A DNA stretch of 11,539 nt from Pseudomonadota bacterium. Its GTDB lineage: Bacteria > Pseudomonadota > Gammaproteobacteria > JAKAQQ01. Position numbers and translations under genes: made by a program. The notes under the pieces were generated by a model. That model was not told where the DNA came from. It saw nothing but the letters and a program-made list of their open reading frames with translations, and ran no database searches. Shown here in pieces: positions 1 through 7,248 of the stretch (position 1 is the first letter of the stretch; each line of letters opens with the position of its first letter). The DNA lies in assembly GCA_021828425.1 (NCBI GenBank), contig JAKARN010000027.1:1-11539 (forward strand). Direction: 5' to 3'.

Positions 1-6
1 CCGCCC

Positions 7-939
7 ATGGTTACCGCGGAATCCCGCAAGGAGCGTCATGCGGTTGCGGTCTCGATCCTCAACTACAACTCCAGCGAGCATACCCGAACCGCGGTGTCCT
101 CGATCCTTGGAAACACCGATCCTCTCCTAGACTTCCGGATCGTCGTTGTGGAAAACGGTTCACAGTCCACCGAACGGGTTTATCCCGGGGAGTGGTCCGA
201 TGCGCGGGTCCAGGTGGTTACCAGCAGGATCAACCTCGGCTTTGCTGCGGGGCACCAATTTGCCCTGCAGTTTGTCCGTGCCCGCTACTACTTCCTTTTC
301 AATAACGATGGGTATTTCGTGAATAACGTCCTGCGGTGCCTTTTCGATTTCATGGAAGCCCACCCTGACGTTGGTCTGGCAACCGGTCGGTGCCAAGGAC
401 CAGATGGACAACCGCGACCCTCATTCGATTACTTGCCTAGCTTGCTTAGGTCGGTTGTCGGAACCGGCATTCTGAGACAGATCCGTCCGGCATTCTACCC
501 TGATCGGCGTGCCTGCTACTCAGAGCCGCTTGATGTCCCCATGGTCACCGGGAGTGCTCTGTTCGCCCGTGGAGAGCTGCTTGAGTCTTTAGGTGGGTTG
601 GATACCCAATTTTTCCTCTATTGCGAGGAAGAGGATCTGGCTAGGCGAGTTCGGAATGTAAAACAGCGCATCTGTTATGTCCCCGACGCGCATTTTTGCC
701 ATGTGGGGGGAGGGAGTATGCCGATGCAACTGGCACTCCGAAAAGAGTTTTATGTGTCTTTCCTTTATTACCTGCGGAAACATCACGGAACCTTTTACGT
801 CTTGGGCTTTCGGGCTTTCCTCTTGGTGAGGCTTCTTGCCCGCGTACTCCGTCGCAGAGATGCATGGTCCCTGTGGTGGTTTGTGGTCCGTGGGGCACCC
901 GCATACGAAAGTCTAAGGTACCACCAGAGGATGGTTTAG
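7..939 (+). CDS. Family 2 (GT-A) glycosyltransferase, rhamnosyltransferase-like
   Basis: A 310-residue protein with the layout of a GT2 enzyme, which moves a sugar from a nucleotide-sugar donor to a polysaccharide or glycolipid acceptor at the cytoplasmic face of the membrane. The N-terminal nucleotide-binding strand is VAVSILNYNS (about 13-22), followed by IVVVENGS (45-52) and NLGFAAG (76-82). The metal-binding DXD-like site is FNNDG (98-102). The acceptor half carries MVTGSALFARGELL (179-192) and the catalytic-base region FFLYCEEEDLARRVR (202-216). This order fits RfbF/WcaA-like rhamnosyl- or related transferases of O-antigen and exopolysaccharide clusters; donor and acceptor cannot be read from sequence. 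The C-terminal 50 residues are aromatic and basic, suggesting membrane association. The two codons before the ATG are open, so the true start may lie outside the window. No ribosome binding site can be judged. The following genes are convergent and unrelated. Confidence 0.85.
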   Translation: MVTAESRKERHAVAVSILNYNSSEHTRTAVSSILGNTDPLLDFRIVVVENGSQSTERVYPGEWSDARVQVVTSRINLGFAAGHQFALQFVRARYYFLFNNDGYFVNNVLRCLFDFMEAHPDVGLATGRCQGPDGQPRPSFDYLPSLLRSVVGTGILRQIRPAFYPDRRACYSEPLDVPMVTGSALFARGELLESLGGLDTQFFLYCEEEDLARRVRNVKQRICYVPDAHFCHVGGGSMPMQLALRKEFYVSFLYYLRKHHGTFYVLGFRAFLLVRLLARVLRRRDAWSLWWFVVRGAPAYESLRYHQRMV

Positions 940-964
940 GTCGGGTCATCGTCGACTGGGGCAT

Positions 965-992
965 AAAAAAACCCCCCGGGAAACGGGGGGTT
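965..992 (-). terminator. Intrinsic terminator of the small heat-shock operon
   Basis: CCCCCC (972-977) pairs with GGGGGG (985-990) around a 7-nt loop, extended by two A-T pairs. Read on the minus strand, the stem is followed by seven T residues (965-971). It lies 17 nt past the stop codon of the downstream Hsp20 gene. On the plus strand no T-run follows, so it is unlikely to stop the glycosyltransferase transcript efficiently. Confidence 0.88.
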
Positions 993-1008
993 GGACTGCA
1001 CAGAGTTC

Positions 1009-1416
1009 TCAGTTTGAGATCGGGATTCGTCGGGTTCTATGGCTCTCGCGTTTCTGCAGGGAAACCCGGAGCACTCCGTCCTTGAGTTCGGCACGGATCT
1101 TTTCCGGATCAATGGTCTGTTGCCCGAGCGTAAATTGCCGCTGATAGTGTGACCCCCGCAGATCGGCATCTACCAAGCTCACGGCTTCGGGCAGGTCGAC
1201 CGCGAGTGTACCTTCTAGGGTGAGCCGGTTATCACCCACCTCGACTTTGAGAGAATCCGTGGATACACCGGGCATGTCCGCTTCGATAAGGATTGCATCA
1301 TCTGTCTCGCGGATATCCACGGGGGGCAGAATCACCGGTTCCCGCCGTGCTGCCTGGTCTGGATACTTGGCGGTCGGCAGGGGTTTGGCGTGGGCACTCA
1401 GTTGCTGGCTGGTCAT
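1009..1416 (-). CDS. Small heat-shock protein (Hsp20/alpha-crystallin family)
   Basis: A 135-residue ATP-independent holdase chaperone that should bind unfolding proteins in the cytoplasm and pass them to the DnaK/ClpB system (family knowledge). The N-terminal arm is short (about 30 residues). The alpha-crystallin domain spans roughly 31-121, beginning VDIRETDDAILIEADMPGV and closing with the signature DGVLRVSL (113-120). A C-terminal I-x-I anchor, IPI at 131-133, is present; this motif docks dimers into oligomers. The start is supported by AGGAGGT a few bases upstream of the ATG. It is the second gene of a two-gene operon, 28 nt after the stop of the other Hsp20 gene, and is followed by a strong terminator. 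The sequence differs clearly from its neighbour, so this is an old pair rather than a recent duplication. Confidence 0.92.
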   Translation of the reverse strand: MTSQQLSAHAKPLPTAKYPDQAARREPVILPPVDIRETDDAILIEADMPGVSTDSLKVEVGDNRLTLEGTLAVDLPEAVSLVDADLRGSHYQRQFTLGQQTIDPEKIRAELKDGVLRVSLQKRESHRTRRIPISN

Positions 1417-1444
1417 GGTTGCTTACCTCCTCTTTGAGTACCGG

Positions 1445-1900
1445 TCAGGCGGCGCGAACTTCAACCCGTCTTGGCTGAAGCGCGGCCTTTTTCGGAAGAA
1501 ACAGAGTGACAACTCCGTTTTTGGCTTGGGCCGTAATAGCCTCTGGATCAACGGAGTCCGGAAGGCTCAGGGTTCGTAGAAACTCGCCGCTGAAGCGTTC
1601 CTGCCGATAAACGGTGGCTTCTTTCTCGGTTTTCGTGGCCCGTTTGCCGGCAATGGTGATCAGACCGTCTTTGACCTCTACAGAGAGGTCTTTCTGGTCA
1701 ACCCCCGGGGCAAACACATGGATGCGGAACTCCTGTTCCGTTTCTCCGATATTGATTAGTGGGAAACGGCTGGCCGGACTGGCCCTGAGGTCTCGGCTGA
1801 ACGAATCTGCGAACCAGCTTTCCAGGGCCGAACGGAAGGGCCCGATTTCACTGAAGAACTGGAAATCAGTCTCGAACGGACTCATGAGATCAAACCACAT
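1445..1900 (-). CDS. Small heat-shock protein (Hsp20/alpha-crystallin family), first of pair
   Basis: A 151-residue small heat-shock protein. An N-terminal arm rich in Phe and Trp (MWFDLMSPFETDFQFF, then ALESWFADSF) provides the hydrophobic client-binding surface typical of the family. The alpha-crystallin domain runs from about 46 to 136, with FAPGV (63-67) and the signature NGVVTLFLPK (128-137). The C-terminal VEV at 146-148 stands where the I-x-I motif is expected. I chose the ATG at 1900 because GGAGG lies just upstream with good spacing; the frame stays open for 15 more codons upstream, but that stretch is the leader. A sigma-32-type promoter lies at 1959-1987, giving a leader of about 50 nt. 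It forms an operon with the second Hsp20 gene. Two divergent sHSPs in tandem may co-assemble into mixed oligomers, as IbpA and IbpB do; that is inference. Confidence 0.93.
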   Translation of the reverse strand: MWFDLMSPFETDFQFFSEIGPFRSALESWFADSFSRDLRASPASRFPLINIGETEQEFRIHVFAPGVDQKDLSVEVKDGLITIAGKRATKTEKEATVYRQERFSGEFLRTLSLPDSVDPEAITAQAKNGVVTLFLPKKAALQPRRVEVRAA

Positions 1901-1952
1901 GGTGACACCTCCATAAATCGATGAAATGGCAGGGTGTGGAAACACCCCTATG
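1901..1952 (-). promoter_or_regulatory. Structured leader of the Hsp20 operon, possible RNA thermometer
   Basis: Read on the minus strand, the leader has a 6-bp hairpin, GGGTGT-4 nt-ACACCC (arms 1942-1947 and 1932-1937), then CCAT and ATGG segments that can pair across a U-rich loop, then the ribosome binding site GGAGG followed by TGT. The ACACC arm of the hairpin is complementary both to its upstream partner and to the GGTGT that overlaps the ribosome binding site, so two exclusive pairings are possible. The base pairing is visible in the sequence; the thermosensor role is inference. The hairpin has no T-run, so it is a poor terminator for the upstream propeller gene. Confidence 0.35.
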
Positions 1953-1956
1953 CCTT

Positions 1957-3357
1957 CTAGATGGGGGCGTCGGTCTGCGATTTCAAGGTGCGGGGTGCTG
2001 TCTTCCGCTTCCGGATTCCGAGGATGGCCAGGCCGAGAGCCAGACCAGCAAGTGTCAGGGGACCCAGGGAGCTCGAACTGCTAACGTTGGGGTTCTGGTA
2101 GGACACGAAAATGCTGACTGTGGCGGGTGCCGAAACCGGAGAAGGTCCGCCCGCAACCGTTTCACAGATGAAGCTGAATGCATCCTCCCCAGAGAACCCG
2201 GCGTCCGGGACATACGTAAAGAGGCCGCTGCTGGGTACGATTGTGACTGAGCCATGGATCGGTGGGACCAGAAGCTGGAAGTCGCGCTCACGTCCCAAGA
2301 CATCACTGCAACCCAGCGTATTCTGGCTCGGAGTGTTTTCAATGCTGTTGTAGACCCCGCCAATGGCAATGAGGTCGCCCGGTCCGACAAAGCTACCGAT
2401 AGATTCGGGTCCAGCGAACGGACCGAGAGTCTCCGTGATGGAGCGGGTTGCGGTGCTAATAACGAGCACGCTGTTCTGGCCGGGTTCGACGGCGTAGAGG
2501 TGAGCACCGGATGGGGAAATCGCGAGTCCCGCAGGATCACCGCCCAGATCGATGGTGCCCTCGACACTGTCAGTGGCCGTATCGATCAAGGTAAGGGTTC
2601 CACTCCCGCTATTCGAGACGTAAAGCACGCCTCCGTTGGGTGACAGGGCCAGGCCGGTCGGGTCATTGCCCACGGGGATGGTCGTGATTACCTTTCTTTC
2701 GTGCCGGTTGATTACGGAAATGCTGTTACTGCCAGCGTTGGCCACATAAACCGTGAAACCACGGGGAGAAACCAGGACCGCACCTGGATCCTTTCCCACC
2801 GGAATGGTCAGTAAACTGGCTGCCAGAGGGGCAGAGACCACCGAAACCGTTCCATCCCCGCGATTGGAAACGAACAGCAGGGAACCATCGGGTGTCATGG
2901 CTAGGCCATCCGGTTGGTCGCCTACGGCAATGGTCTGGAGTACGGTCGAGGTTGCAACATCGATCTCGGAGATATCGTTGGCTCCCGCACTGGCAACATA
3001 GCCGGCGCTCCCGGCAGGGCTAAAGACGATGCTATCCGGGTCAGCACCGACCGGAATGGTGCCAGTTACCACGTTGTCCACGTTCATCACGGTGACGGTG
3101 CCACTGCTGGAGTTGGCGATATAGATCGGACTCCCGATGGGAGCGACCGCAAAGGCCGTAGGATCCTGTTGGGTGTTGACCGTCGCGATCTCATTGAAAT
3201 CGTTGCCCGTGTTCAGGACTGCCACTGTCTTGTTGTTTGCCTGGGCAACGTAAAGATCGGGCAGGGCGTGTGCTGTTCCCCAGGTGGTGGTTGCAACGGC
3301 AAGGACGAGCACCACCATGGAAACCCGCGGGCGCCATCTTGAAAATTCGCGCGGCAT
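1957..3357 (-). CDS. Exported YVTN-family seven-bladed beta-propeller protein with C-terminal membrane anchor
   Basis: A 466-residue protein. Residues 1-31 form a Sec signal peptide: basic start, hydrophobic core MVVLVLAVATTTW, cleavage after AHA. About seven repeats of roughly 42 residues follow (about 33-325). Each has the YVTN pattern, a YVANAGSNSISVIN-type strand pair, then TIPVGNDPTGLALSPNG. This is the fold of surface-layer and NHL/lactonase-like propellers. Residues of about 344-417 resemble a cadherin/Ig-like domain (GSVTIVPSSGLFTYVPDAGFSG). The end is five Ser (426-430), an 18-residue hydrophobic span (431-448), RKRK (449-452) and 14 polar residues, an arrangement like C-terminal sorting or anchoring tails. 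I chose the ATG at 3357 because it places the signal peptide correctly; the frame is open back to a TTG at 3465, and no strong ribosome binding site supports either start. Ligand and function are unknown; a cell-surface or periplasmic binding role is inference. Confidence 0.8.
   Translation of the reverse strand: MPREFSRWRPRVSMVVLVLAVATTTWGTAHALPDLYVAQANNKTVAVLNTGNDFNEIATVNTQQDPTAFAVAPIGSPIYIANSSSGTVTVMNVDNVVTGTIPVGADPDSIVFSPAGSAGYVASAGANDISEIDVATSTVLQTIAVGDQPDGLAMTPDGSLLFVSNRGDGTVSVVSAPLAASLLTIPVGKDPGAVLVSPRGFTVYVANAGSNSISVINRHERKVITTIPVGNDPTGLALSPNGGVLYVSNSGSGTLTLIDTATDSVEGTIDLGGDPAGLAISPSGAHLYAVEPGQNSVLVISTATRSITETLGPFAGPESIGSFVGPGDLIAIGGVYNSIENTPSQNTLGCSDVLGRERDFQLLVPPIHGSVTIVPSSGLFTYVPDAGFSGEDAFSFICETVAGGPSPVSAPATVSIFVSYQNPNVSSSSSLGPLTLAGLALGLAILGIRKRKTAPRTLKSQTDAPI
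1959..1987 (-). promoter_or_regulatory. Sigma-32 (RpoH) heat-shock promoter for the Hsp20 pair
   Basis: On the minus strand CTTGAAA (1981-1987) is separated by 14 nt from CCCCATCTA (1958-1966). This agrees with the known RpoH consensus of CTTGAAA, 13-17 nt, CCCCATnTA. Transcription should begin around 1950, ahead of the first Hsp20 gene. The -35 element and part of the spacer lie within the last codons of the propeller gene, so the two transcription units overlap. Confidence 0.8.
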
Positions 3358-3387
3358 GAAAGTCACGAATCCGAGTTGGACAACTAG

Positions 3388-3414
3388 TTTATGCGTGATT
3401 CCTCCAAGGATCAA
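3388..3414 (-). promoter_or_regulatory. Possible promoter of the propeller gene
   Basis: On the minus strand TTGATC (3409-3414) precedes CATAAA (3388-3393) by 15 nt, each matching the sigma-70 hexamers at four of six positions. It would give a leader of about 25 nt before the ATG at 3357. The short spacer makes this a weak call. Confidence 0.25.
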
Positions 3415-3456
3415 GGGTAAACGGGGATTGGCTTCCCGAGCCCGGATTGGCAGGGA

Positions 3457-3493
3457 GCCTGTCAACCTTCAAAAAATCGTCCGGTTGACAGGC
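3457..3493. promoter_or_regulatory. BirA-type biotin operator
   Basis: A perfect 11-bp inverted repeat, GCCTGTCAACC (3457-3467) and GGTTGACAGGC (3483-3493), with a 15-nt AT-rich spacer. The core TGTnAACC-N15-GGTTnACA matches the known BirA operator pattern (TTGTAAACC, 14-16 nt, GGTTTACAA) at seven of nine positions in each half. Its place directly before bioB fits biotin-dependent repression by BirA. The right half contains TTGACA, a consensus -35 box, so bound BirA would block RNA polymerase. Confidence 0.85.
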
Positions 3494-3515
3494 TGAGGGG
3501 GCTACGGGCTAGACT
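3485..3515 (+). promoter_or_regulatory. Sigma-70 promoter of the biotin operon
   Basis: TTGACA (3485-3490) is a perfect -35 hexamer within the BirA operator. The best -10 is TAGACT (3510-3515), four of six matches, at a longer than ideal spacing of 19 nt. Transcription would start near 3522, leaving a leader of about 25 nt. The long spacing suggests a modest promoter. Confidence 0.5.
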
Positions 3516-3545
3516 GTCCGCAAAGTATTCGGACTTCGCGGCCCC

Positions 3546-4538
3546 ATGACAGAAACCCCTGATCTTGCCCCGCCTTGGACCCTCGAACGGATTCTCGAAC
3601 TATTCCGGGCTCCTTTGAATGACCTGCTTTACTGGGCGCATGGCGTCCATCGACGACACTTCAATCCCCAGGAAATCCAGTTGAGCACGCTCCTCAGTGT
3701 CAAAACCGGGGGGTGCCCCGAGGATTGCCATTATTGTCCCCAAAGTGGCCGTTACGCGACCTCGGTTGAGGCCGAACCCTTATTGCCCGTCGAGCAGGTG
3801 GTTCTAACCGCCCGACAAGCCCAGGCGGCGGGAGCGACTCGCTTTTGCATGGGGGCTGCCTTTCGCGGACCAAAGGATCGTGATCTTGACCAGATTCTTG
3901 AGTACATCAAGGCGGTCAAGGCGCTTGGGCTCGAAACCTGCGCCACCCTGGGCTTGTTGACCGACGAACAGGCTGAAAGGCTAGCTCAGGCTGGGCTCGA
4001 TTTCTACAATCACAACCTGGATACTTCGCGCGATTACTATGCGGAAATTGTGACAACCAGAAGCTTCGACGATCGGCTGGAAACCTTACGGCGGGTTCGC
4101 AAGGCTGGTATGCACGTCTGTTGTGGCGGAATCTTGGGAATGGGCGAGTCCATGGAGGACCGTGCCGCACTTCTCCTTGAGCTTGCCGAGATGGACCCAC
4201 CGCCGGAAAGCGTGCCCCTCAACGCCTTGGTTCCCGTGCCCGGGACCCCGCTCGCCACCCGTGATCCGGTGCCACCGCTGGAGTTTGTGCGGGCGGTGGC
4301 TGTGACCCGGATTCTCATACCGGCGGCTCATGTTCGGCTGTCTGCAGGCCGCAGCCGGATGAGCGATGAACTCCAGGCCCTCTGTTTTTTTGCCGGAGCC
4401 AACTCGGTTTTTTATGGCGAGGAATTGCTTACGACACCGAACAACGAGATGAAAGCGGATCGTGAGCTGTTTCGGGCCCTCGGAATCCGCGCCGAGATGC
4501 AGTCTGAAAGACGGGAAGCTCATGCTCTCAGGGATTGA
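3546..4538 (+). CDS. bioB: Biotin synthase BioB
   Basis: A radical SAM enzyme that inserts sulfur into dethiobiotin to make biotin, the last step of the pathway, in the cytoplasm. The 330-residue protein carries the radical SAM cluster motif as C57, C61 and C64 (CPEDCHYC). The auxiliary [2Fe-2S] cluster ligands are C101 (TRFCMGAA), C132, C192 and R264 (VRLSAGR). Other family blocks are present: YNHNLDT (154-160), [16 protein letters not shown] (221-236) and [12 protein letters not shown] (280-291). Length matches BioB proteins with a short C-terminus. The ATG at 3546 gives an N-terminus that aligns with E. coli BioB ([12 protein letters not shown]), although no clear ribosome binding site precedes it. 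It is the first gene of the bio operon, downstream of a BirA-type operator, and its 3' end overlaps bioF by 17 nt. Confidence 0.98.
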   Translation: MTETPDLAPPWTLERILELFRAPLNDLLYWAHGVHRRHFNPQEIQLSTLLSVKTGGCPEDCHYCPQSGRYATSVEAEPLLPVEQVVLTARQAQAAGATRFCMGAAFRGPKDRDLDQILEYIKAVKALGLETCATLGLLTDEQAERLAQAGLDFYNHNLDTSRDYYAEIVTTRSFDDRLETLRRVRKAGMHVCCGGILGMGESMEDRAALLLELAEMDPPPESVPLNALVPVPGTPLATRDPVPPLEFVRAVAVTRILIPAAHVRLSAGRSRMSDELQALCFFAGANSVFYGEELLTTPNNEMKADRELFRALGIRAEMQSERREAHALRD

Positions 4539-5688
4539 GTCTCGTCCGCGACCGGGGAGGTTGGCTGCGGGGGTCCGGATCCGCCGGATCCGCGAATCCT
4601 CATGCCGACCCGCTATCGTGGTCGAGGGACATCGGCTGATCAACTTCGCCTCGAATGACTACCTAGGGCTCGCCACTCACCCGGCGGTAATCGAGGCGTG
4701 GAGCGCAGGAGCACGAGAATGGGGCGTTGGGAGCGGTGGATCAATGCTTCTATCCGGGCATACTTCAGCCCACTGCGAACTCGAGAATGCTCTGGCCGAT
4801 TGGCTTGGACGGGACCGGGCGCTGCTTTTTTCAAACGGTTATATGGCCAATCTTTCGGTCTTGCAATCCCATTGTCGTCGTGGACAAACGATCGTCCAGG
4901 ACCGTCTGAATCATGCCTCGCTTTACGATGCTGTACGACTGGCTCAGGGGCATCTCCGTCGTTATGCCCATGGAGACGTGTCGGACGCGGCCCGCCAGCT
5001 GGTACGGTCAGCGTCCTCGAGAAGGGCATTGCTCGTGACCGAGGGAGTTTTCAGCATGGACGGGGATCAGGCTCCCCTGGCCCAACTGGCACGGATTGCC
5101 TGCGCGGCTGGAGCCAGATTCTTGGTTGACGATGCTCACGGCATCGGTCTGTGGGGGGAGAACGGGCAAGGTACCGTGGCGGCCTGCCACCTTGGACAGG
5201 ATGACGTTCCACTGCTTATGGCCACTTTCGGAAAGGCGTTCGGAACCTACGGGGCCTTCGTTGCCGGACCGGATGCTCTCATTGAGACCCTAGTGCAGCA
5301 GGCGCGTCCCTTCCGCTATACCACAGCGCTCCCGCCGGCCCTAGCGGTGGCTACGCACGAGGCACTCCGGCGGGTGATTGGAGAGTCCGAAAGACGTCGC
5401 CGGCTGCACGAACACGTGGATTACTTTCGCCGAAGCGCAGGAGAGCTGGATCTGCCTCTGGCGCCTTCTTCATCTCCCATCCAACCTCTTCTGATTGGTT
5501 TGGCGGAAAAAGCACAGACACTCAGCAAGGCACTTGAGGCTCGCGGAATTTATGCGCCGGCTATTCTCCCGCCAACCGTGCCACACGGGAAAGCGCGCTT
5601 GCGGATCAGCCTGAGTGCTTCCCACACGCGGTCCGATCTGGACCATCTGCTTGAAGCCCTGTCTAGCCTGTGTCCGCCTCGCGCCTGA
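4522..5688 (+). CDS. bioF: 8-amino-7-oxononanoate synthase BioF
   Basis: A PLP enzyme of the alpha-oxoamine synthase family that condenses pimeloyl-ACP (or -CoA) with L-alanine to give 8-amino-7-oxononanoate. The 388-residue protein shows [10 protein letters not shown] (41-50), the substrate-site RLNHASLYD (128-136, with H131), the PLP-contact block [11 protein letters not shown] (202-212; D204 and H206) and the Schiff-base lysine K238 in [21 protein letters not shown] near 359-368 is the C-terminal substrate-binding block. I prefer the ATG at 4522 because it gives an N-terminal arm of the same length as E. coli BioF and follows a GGGAA-like site. The frame is open back to an ATG at 4462, which would add 20 unlikely residues. 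The start lies inside the end of bioB, suggesting translational coupling, and the 3' end overlaps bioH. Confidence 0.97.
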   Translation: MLSGIESRPRPGRLAAGVRIRRIRESSCRPAIVVEGHRLINFASNDYLGLATHPAVIEAWSAGAREWGVGSGGSMLLSGHTSAHCELENALADWLGRDRALLFSNGYMANLSVLQSHCRRGQTIVQDRLNHASLYDAVRLAQGHLRRYAHGDVSDAARQLVRSASSRRALLVTEGVFSMDGDQAPLAQLARIACAAGARFLVDDAHGIGLWGENGQGTVAACHLGQDDVPLLMATFGKAFGTYGAFVAGPDALIETLVQQARPFRYTTALPPALAVATHEALRRVIGESERRRRLHEHVDYFRRSAGELDLPLAPSSSPIQPLLIGLAEKAQTLSKALEARGIYAPAILPPTVPHGKARLRISLSASHTRSDLDHLLEALSSLCPPRA

Positions 5689-6437
5689 TTTTGGCCACGG
5701 TTCACGGTTGGGGGTTCAACGCCCGCATTTTTGACCCCTTGCTGGAGCCGCTCAGGCAGGCTGGGATCACCCTGTGTTGTATCGAATTGCCAGGACACGG
5801 GCAGCGGGGCGACATCCCGGTGGATTCTACGCTTCCGGACTGGGCCGAGGATTGTCTGGAAGCGCTGCCTGAAGGGCCGGTGGCACTCCTCGGCTGGTCG
5901 CTTGGCGGGCAAGTGGCACTCCAAATTGCGATCCGGAATCCACAGCGGATTGGGGCACTCGTTCTCGTCAGCACCACGCCGAAGTTCGTGGCCGGTCCGG
6001 ACTGGGCCTACGGATGCGCCCCCGTTGTTCTGGACCGTTTTGCCAGGGATCTCGAGACCCATTACGAGGGGACCCTGGATGATTTCCTTTTTCTGCAGCT
6101 CCAAGGTCGACGGGAAGCGCGAACCCTGATCCCCCGCTTGCGGGCTGCGCTGCGGACGGGGGGTTCACCAACGCCCGCAGGACTGCGGGCTGGGCTCGAA
6201 ATCTTGAGGACGACGGATTTGCGTCTGGATGTACAGCACGGAGTTCAGGTTCCCTTACTCCTCGTGGCCGGACGACGGGACCGACTGGTTCCACCGGAAG
6301 CGGTGGATTGGTTGGCCCAGGCACTCCGGACCGAGATCATCTGGTTCGAAAAGGCCGGCCATGCATCCTTCCTCAGTGATCCGGGAACATTTTGCCGGCT
6401 CCTGTCCGGATTCTTGAACGGTTGTGATTATGCCTAG
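5670..6437 (+). CDS. bioH: Pimeloyl-ACP methyl ester carboxylesterase BioH
   Basis: An alpha/beta hydrolase that removes the methyl group from pimeloyl-ACP methyl ester, ending the BioC-initiated elongation and releasing the substrate for BioF. The 255-residue protein has the oxyanion-hole motif HGWG (12-15), the nucleophile S77 in GWSLGG, the acid D204 in GRRDRLVP and H231 in KAGHASFL, a complete triad at the usual BioH positions and length. The chosen start is a GTG at 5670, within the last codons of bioF (19-nt overlap). An alternative TTG lies about eight codons later, and the sequence does not decide between them. The location between bioF and bioC is the clustered arrangement seen in many gammaproteobacteria, whereas in E. 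coli bioH is unlinked. This context is what separates it from other small esterases. Confidence 0.95.
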   Translation: MSASRLILATVHGWGFNARIFDPLLEPLRQAGITLCCIELPGHGQRGDIPVDSTLPDWAEDCLEALPEGPVALLGWSLGGQVALQIAIRNPQRIGALVLVSTTPKFVAGPDWAYGCAPVVLDRFARDLETHYEGTLDDFLFLQLQGRREARTLIPRLRAALRTGGSPTPAGLRAGLEILRTTDLRLDVQHGVQVPLLLVAGRRDRLVPPEAVDWLAQALRTEIIWFEKAGHASFLSDPGTFCRLLSGFLNGCDYA

Positions 6438-7248
6438 GCTCGACCCGCACCGGATCCGCAAGCGATTCAACCGAGCCGTGCTTACCTACGACGACAAGGC
6501 CTGTCTGCAGCACTGGGTCGAGGACGAGCTGGTCAATCGTCTGGTCTTGTTTGATCTCATACCCAGTTGGATCCTTGATCTAGGGTGCGGGACGGGGCAT
6601 GCCGAACCGGCCTTGTCCCGAGCGTTCCCTGATGCAAAACTCTTGGGGGTTGATTCAGCTTTCGACTTCCTGCGTCGGAAGCAGGAGGTGAAAGATCGGC
6701 GGTCCCCGGTTCTTTGTGCCGATGCCCGGGCCTTGCCCCTGTCCGACGAATCCATAGATCTCGTTTTCAGTAACCTCATGCTTCAATGGTGCGAGGATCC
6801 GGGCTTGGTTTTTGGCGAAGTGTTTCGGGTCTTGAAGGGTCGTTCGCCTTTCCTGTTTTCGACTTTCGGACCGCGGACACTCCACGAGCTCCGGGAGGCG
6901 TGGGCTTGTGTAGATCGCGAACCTCACGTTATTGATTTCCTTGATTTGCCAGCATTGGGAACCTGTCTGACCCGGCACGGATTCGTCGAGATTGTGCTCG
7001 ATACCGAGGTGGTGATCGAGCAAGTGGGCAGTCTGACCGACCTCGGGCGGGAGCTTAAGCAAATAGGCGCGAATTCACATCCCATCGGCGGTATCCGTGG
7101 GCTGACCGGGCGGACACGCTGGCAACGGGTGGGTGAGGCCTATGAGATCCGCCGCCCTCCCGGGGAGGGGCTGCCGGTGACATACGAGATCATCTATGGA
7201 GTTGGGTGGAAGCCAATTCCGTTGCCGCCGGTCCGGGGTCCAGCATGA
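6430..7248 (+). CDS. bioC: Malonyl-ACP O-methyltransferase BioC
   Basis: A SAM-dependent methyltransferase that caps the free carboxyl of malonyl-ACP as a methyl ester so that the fatty acid synthase will elongate it to pimeloyl-ACP methyl ester. From the ATG at 6430 it has 272 residues. Near the N-terminus is the BioC-type RKRFNRAVLTYDDKA. SAM motif I is ILDLGCGTGHAEPAL (about 48-62), followed by the acidic VDSAF, then SNLMLQWCEDP (about 114-124), a BioC hallmark, and GLTGRTRW (about 224-231) near the C-terminal lid. A GTG two codons earlier (6424) is an equally possible start. The start overlaps the end of bioH by 8 nt, and the stop overlaps the bioD ATG in an ATGA junction. The GANSHPIGGIRGLTGR region matches the family's conserved C-terminal block. 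Confidence 0.96.
   Translation: MPRLDPHRIRKRFNRAVLTYDDKACLQHWVEDELVNRLVLFDLIPSWILDLGCGTGHAEPALSRAFPDAKLLGVDSAFDFLRRKQEVKDRRSPVLCADARALPLSDESIDLVFSNLMLQWCEDPGLVFGEVFRVLKGRSPFLFSTFGPRTLHELREAWACVDREPHVIDFLDLPALGTCLTRHGFVEIVLDTEVVIEQVGSLTDLGRELKQIGANSHPIGGIRGLTGRTRWQRVGEAYEIRRPPGEGLPVTYEIIYGVGWKPIPLPPVRGPA

Noticed and set aside
98..330. FNNDG in place of a more usual N(P/N)DT at the glycosyltransferase metal site
   Set aside because: The aspartate is kept and the neighbouring positions vary within GT2 enzymes, so this is ordinary family variation.
1932..1947. Hairpin as intrinsic terminator of the propeller gene
   Set aside because: Only 6 bp and no T-run on either strand; better explained as part of the Hsp20 leader.
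2055..2567. Minus-strand open frame of 170 codons inside the propeller gene in another frame
   Set aside because: It is the alternate frame of repetitive GC-rich coding sequence, rich in Ser, Arg and Pro, with no domain.
2750..3260. DNA repeats within the propeller gene
   Set aside because: The similarity is at protein level (YVTN blades, about 42 codons each); the DNA copies have diverged and do not form a separate repeat element.
3401..3405. GGAGG on the minus strand upstream of the propeller gene, a possible ribosome binding site
   Set aside because: No ATG, GTG or TTG in the propeller frame lies at suitable distance after it, and it falls within the candidate promoter spacer; probably chance.
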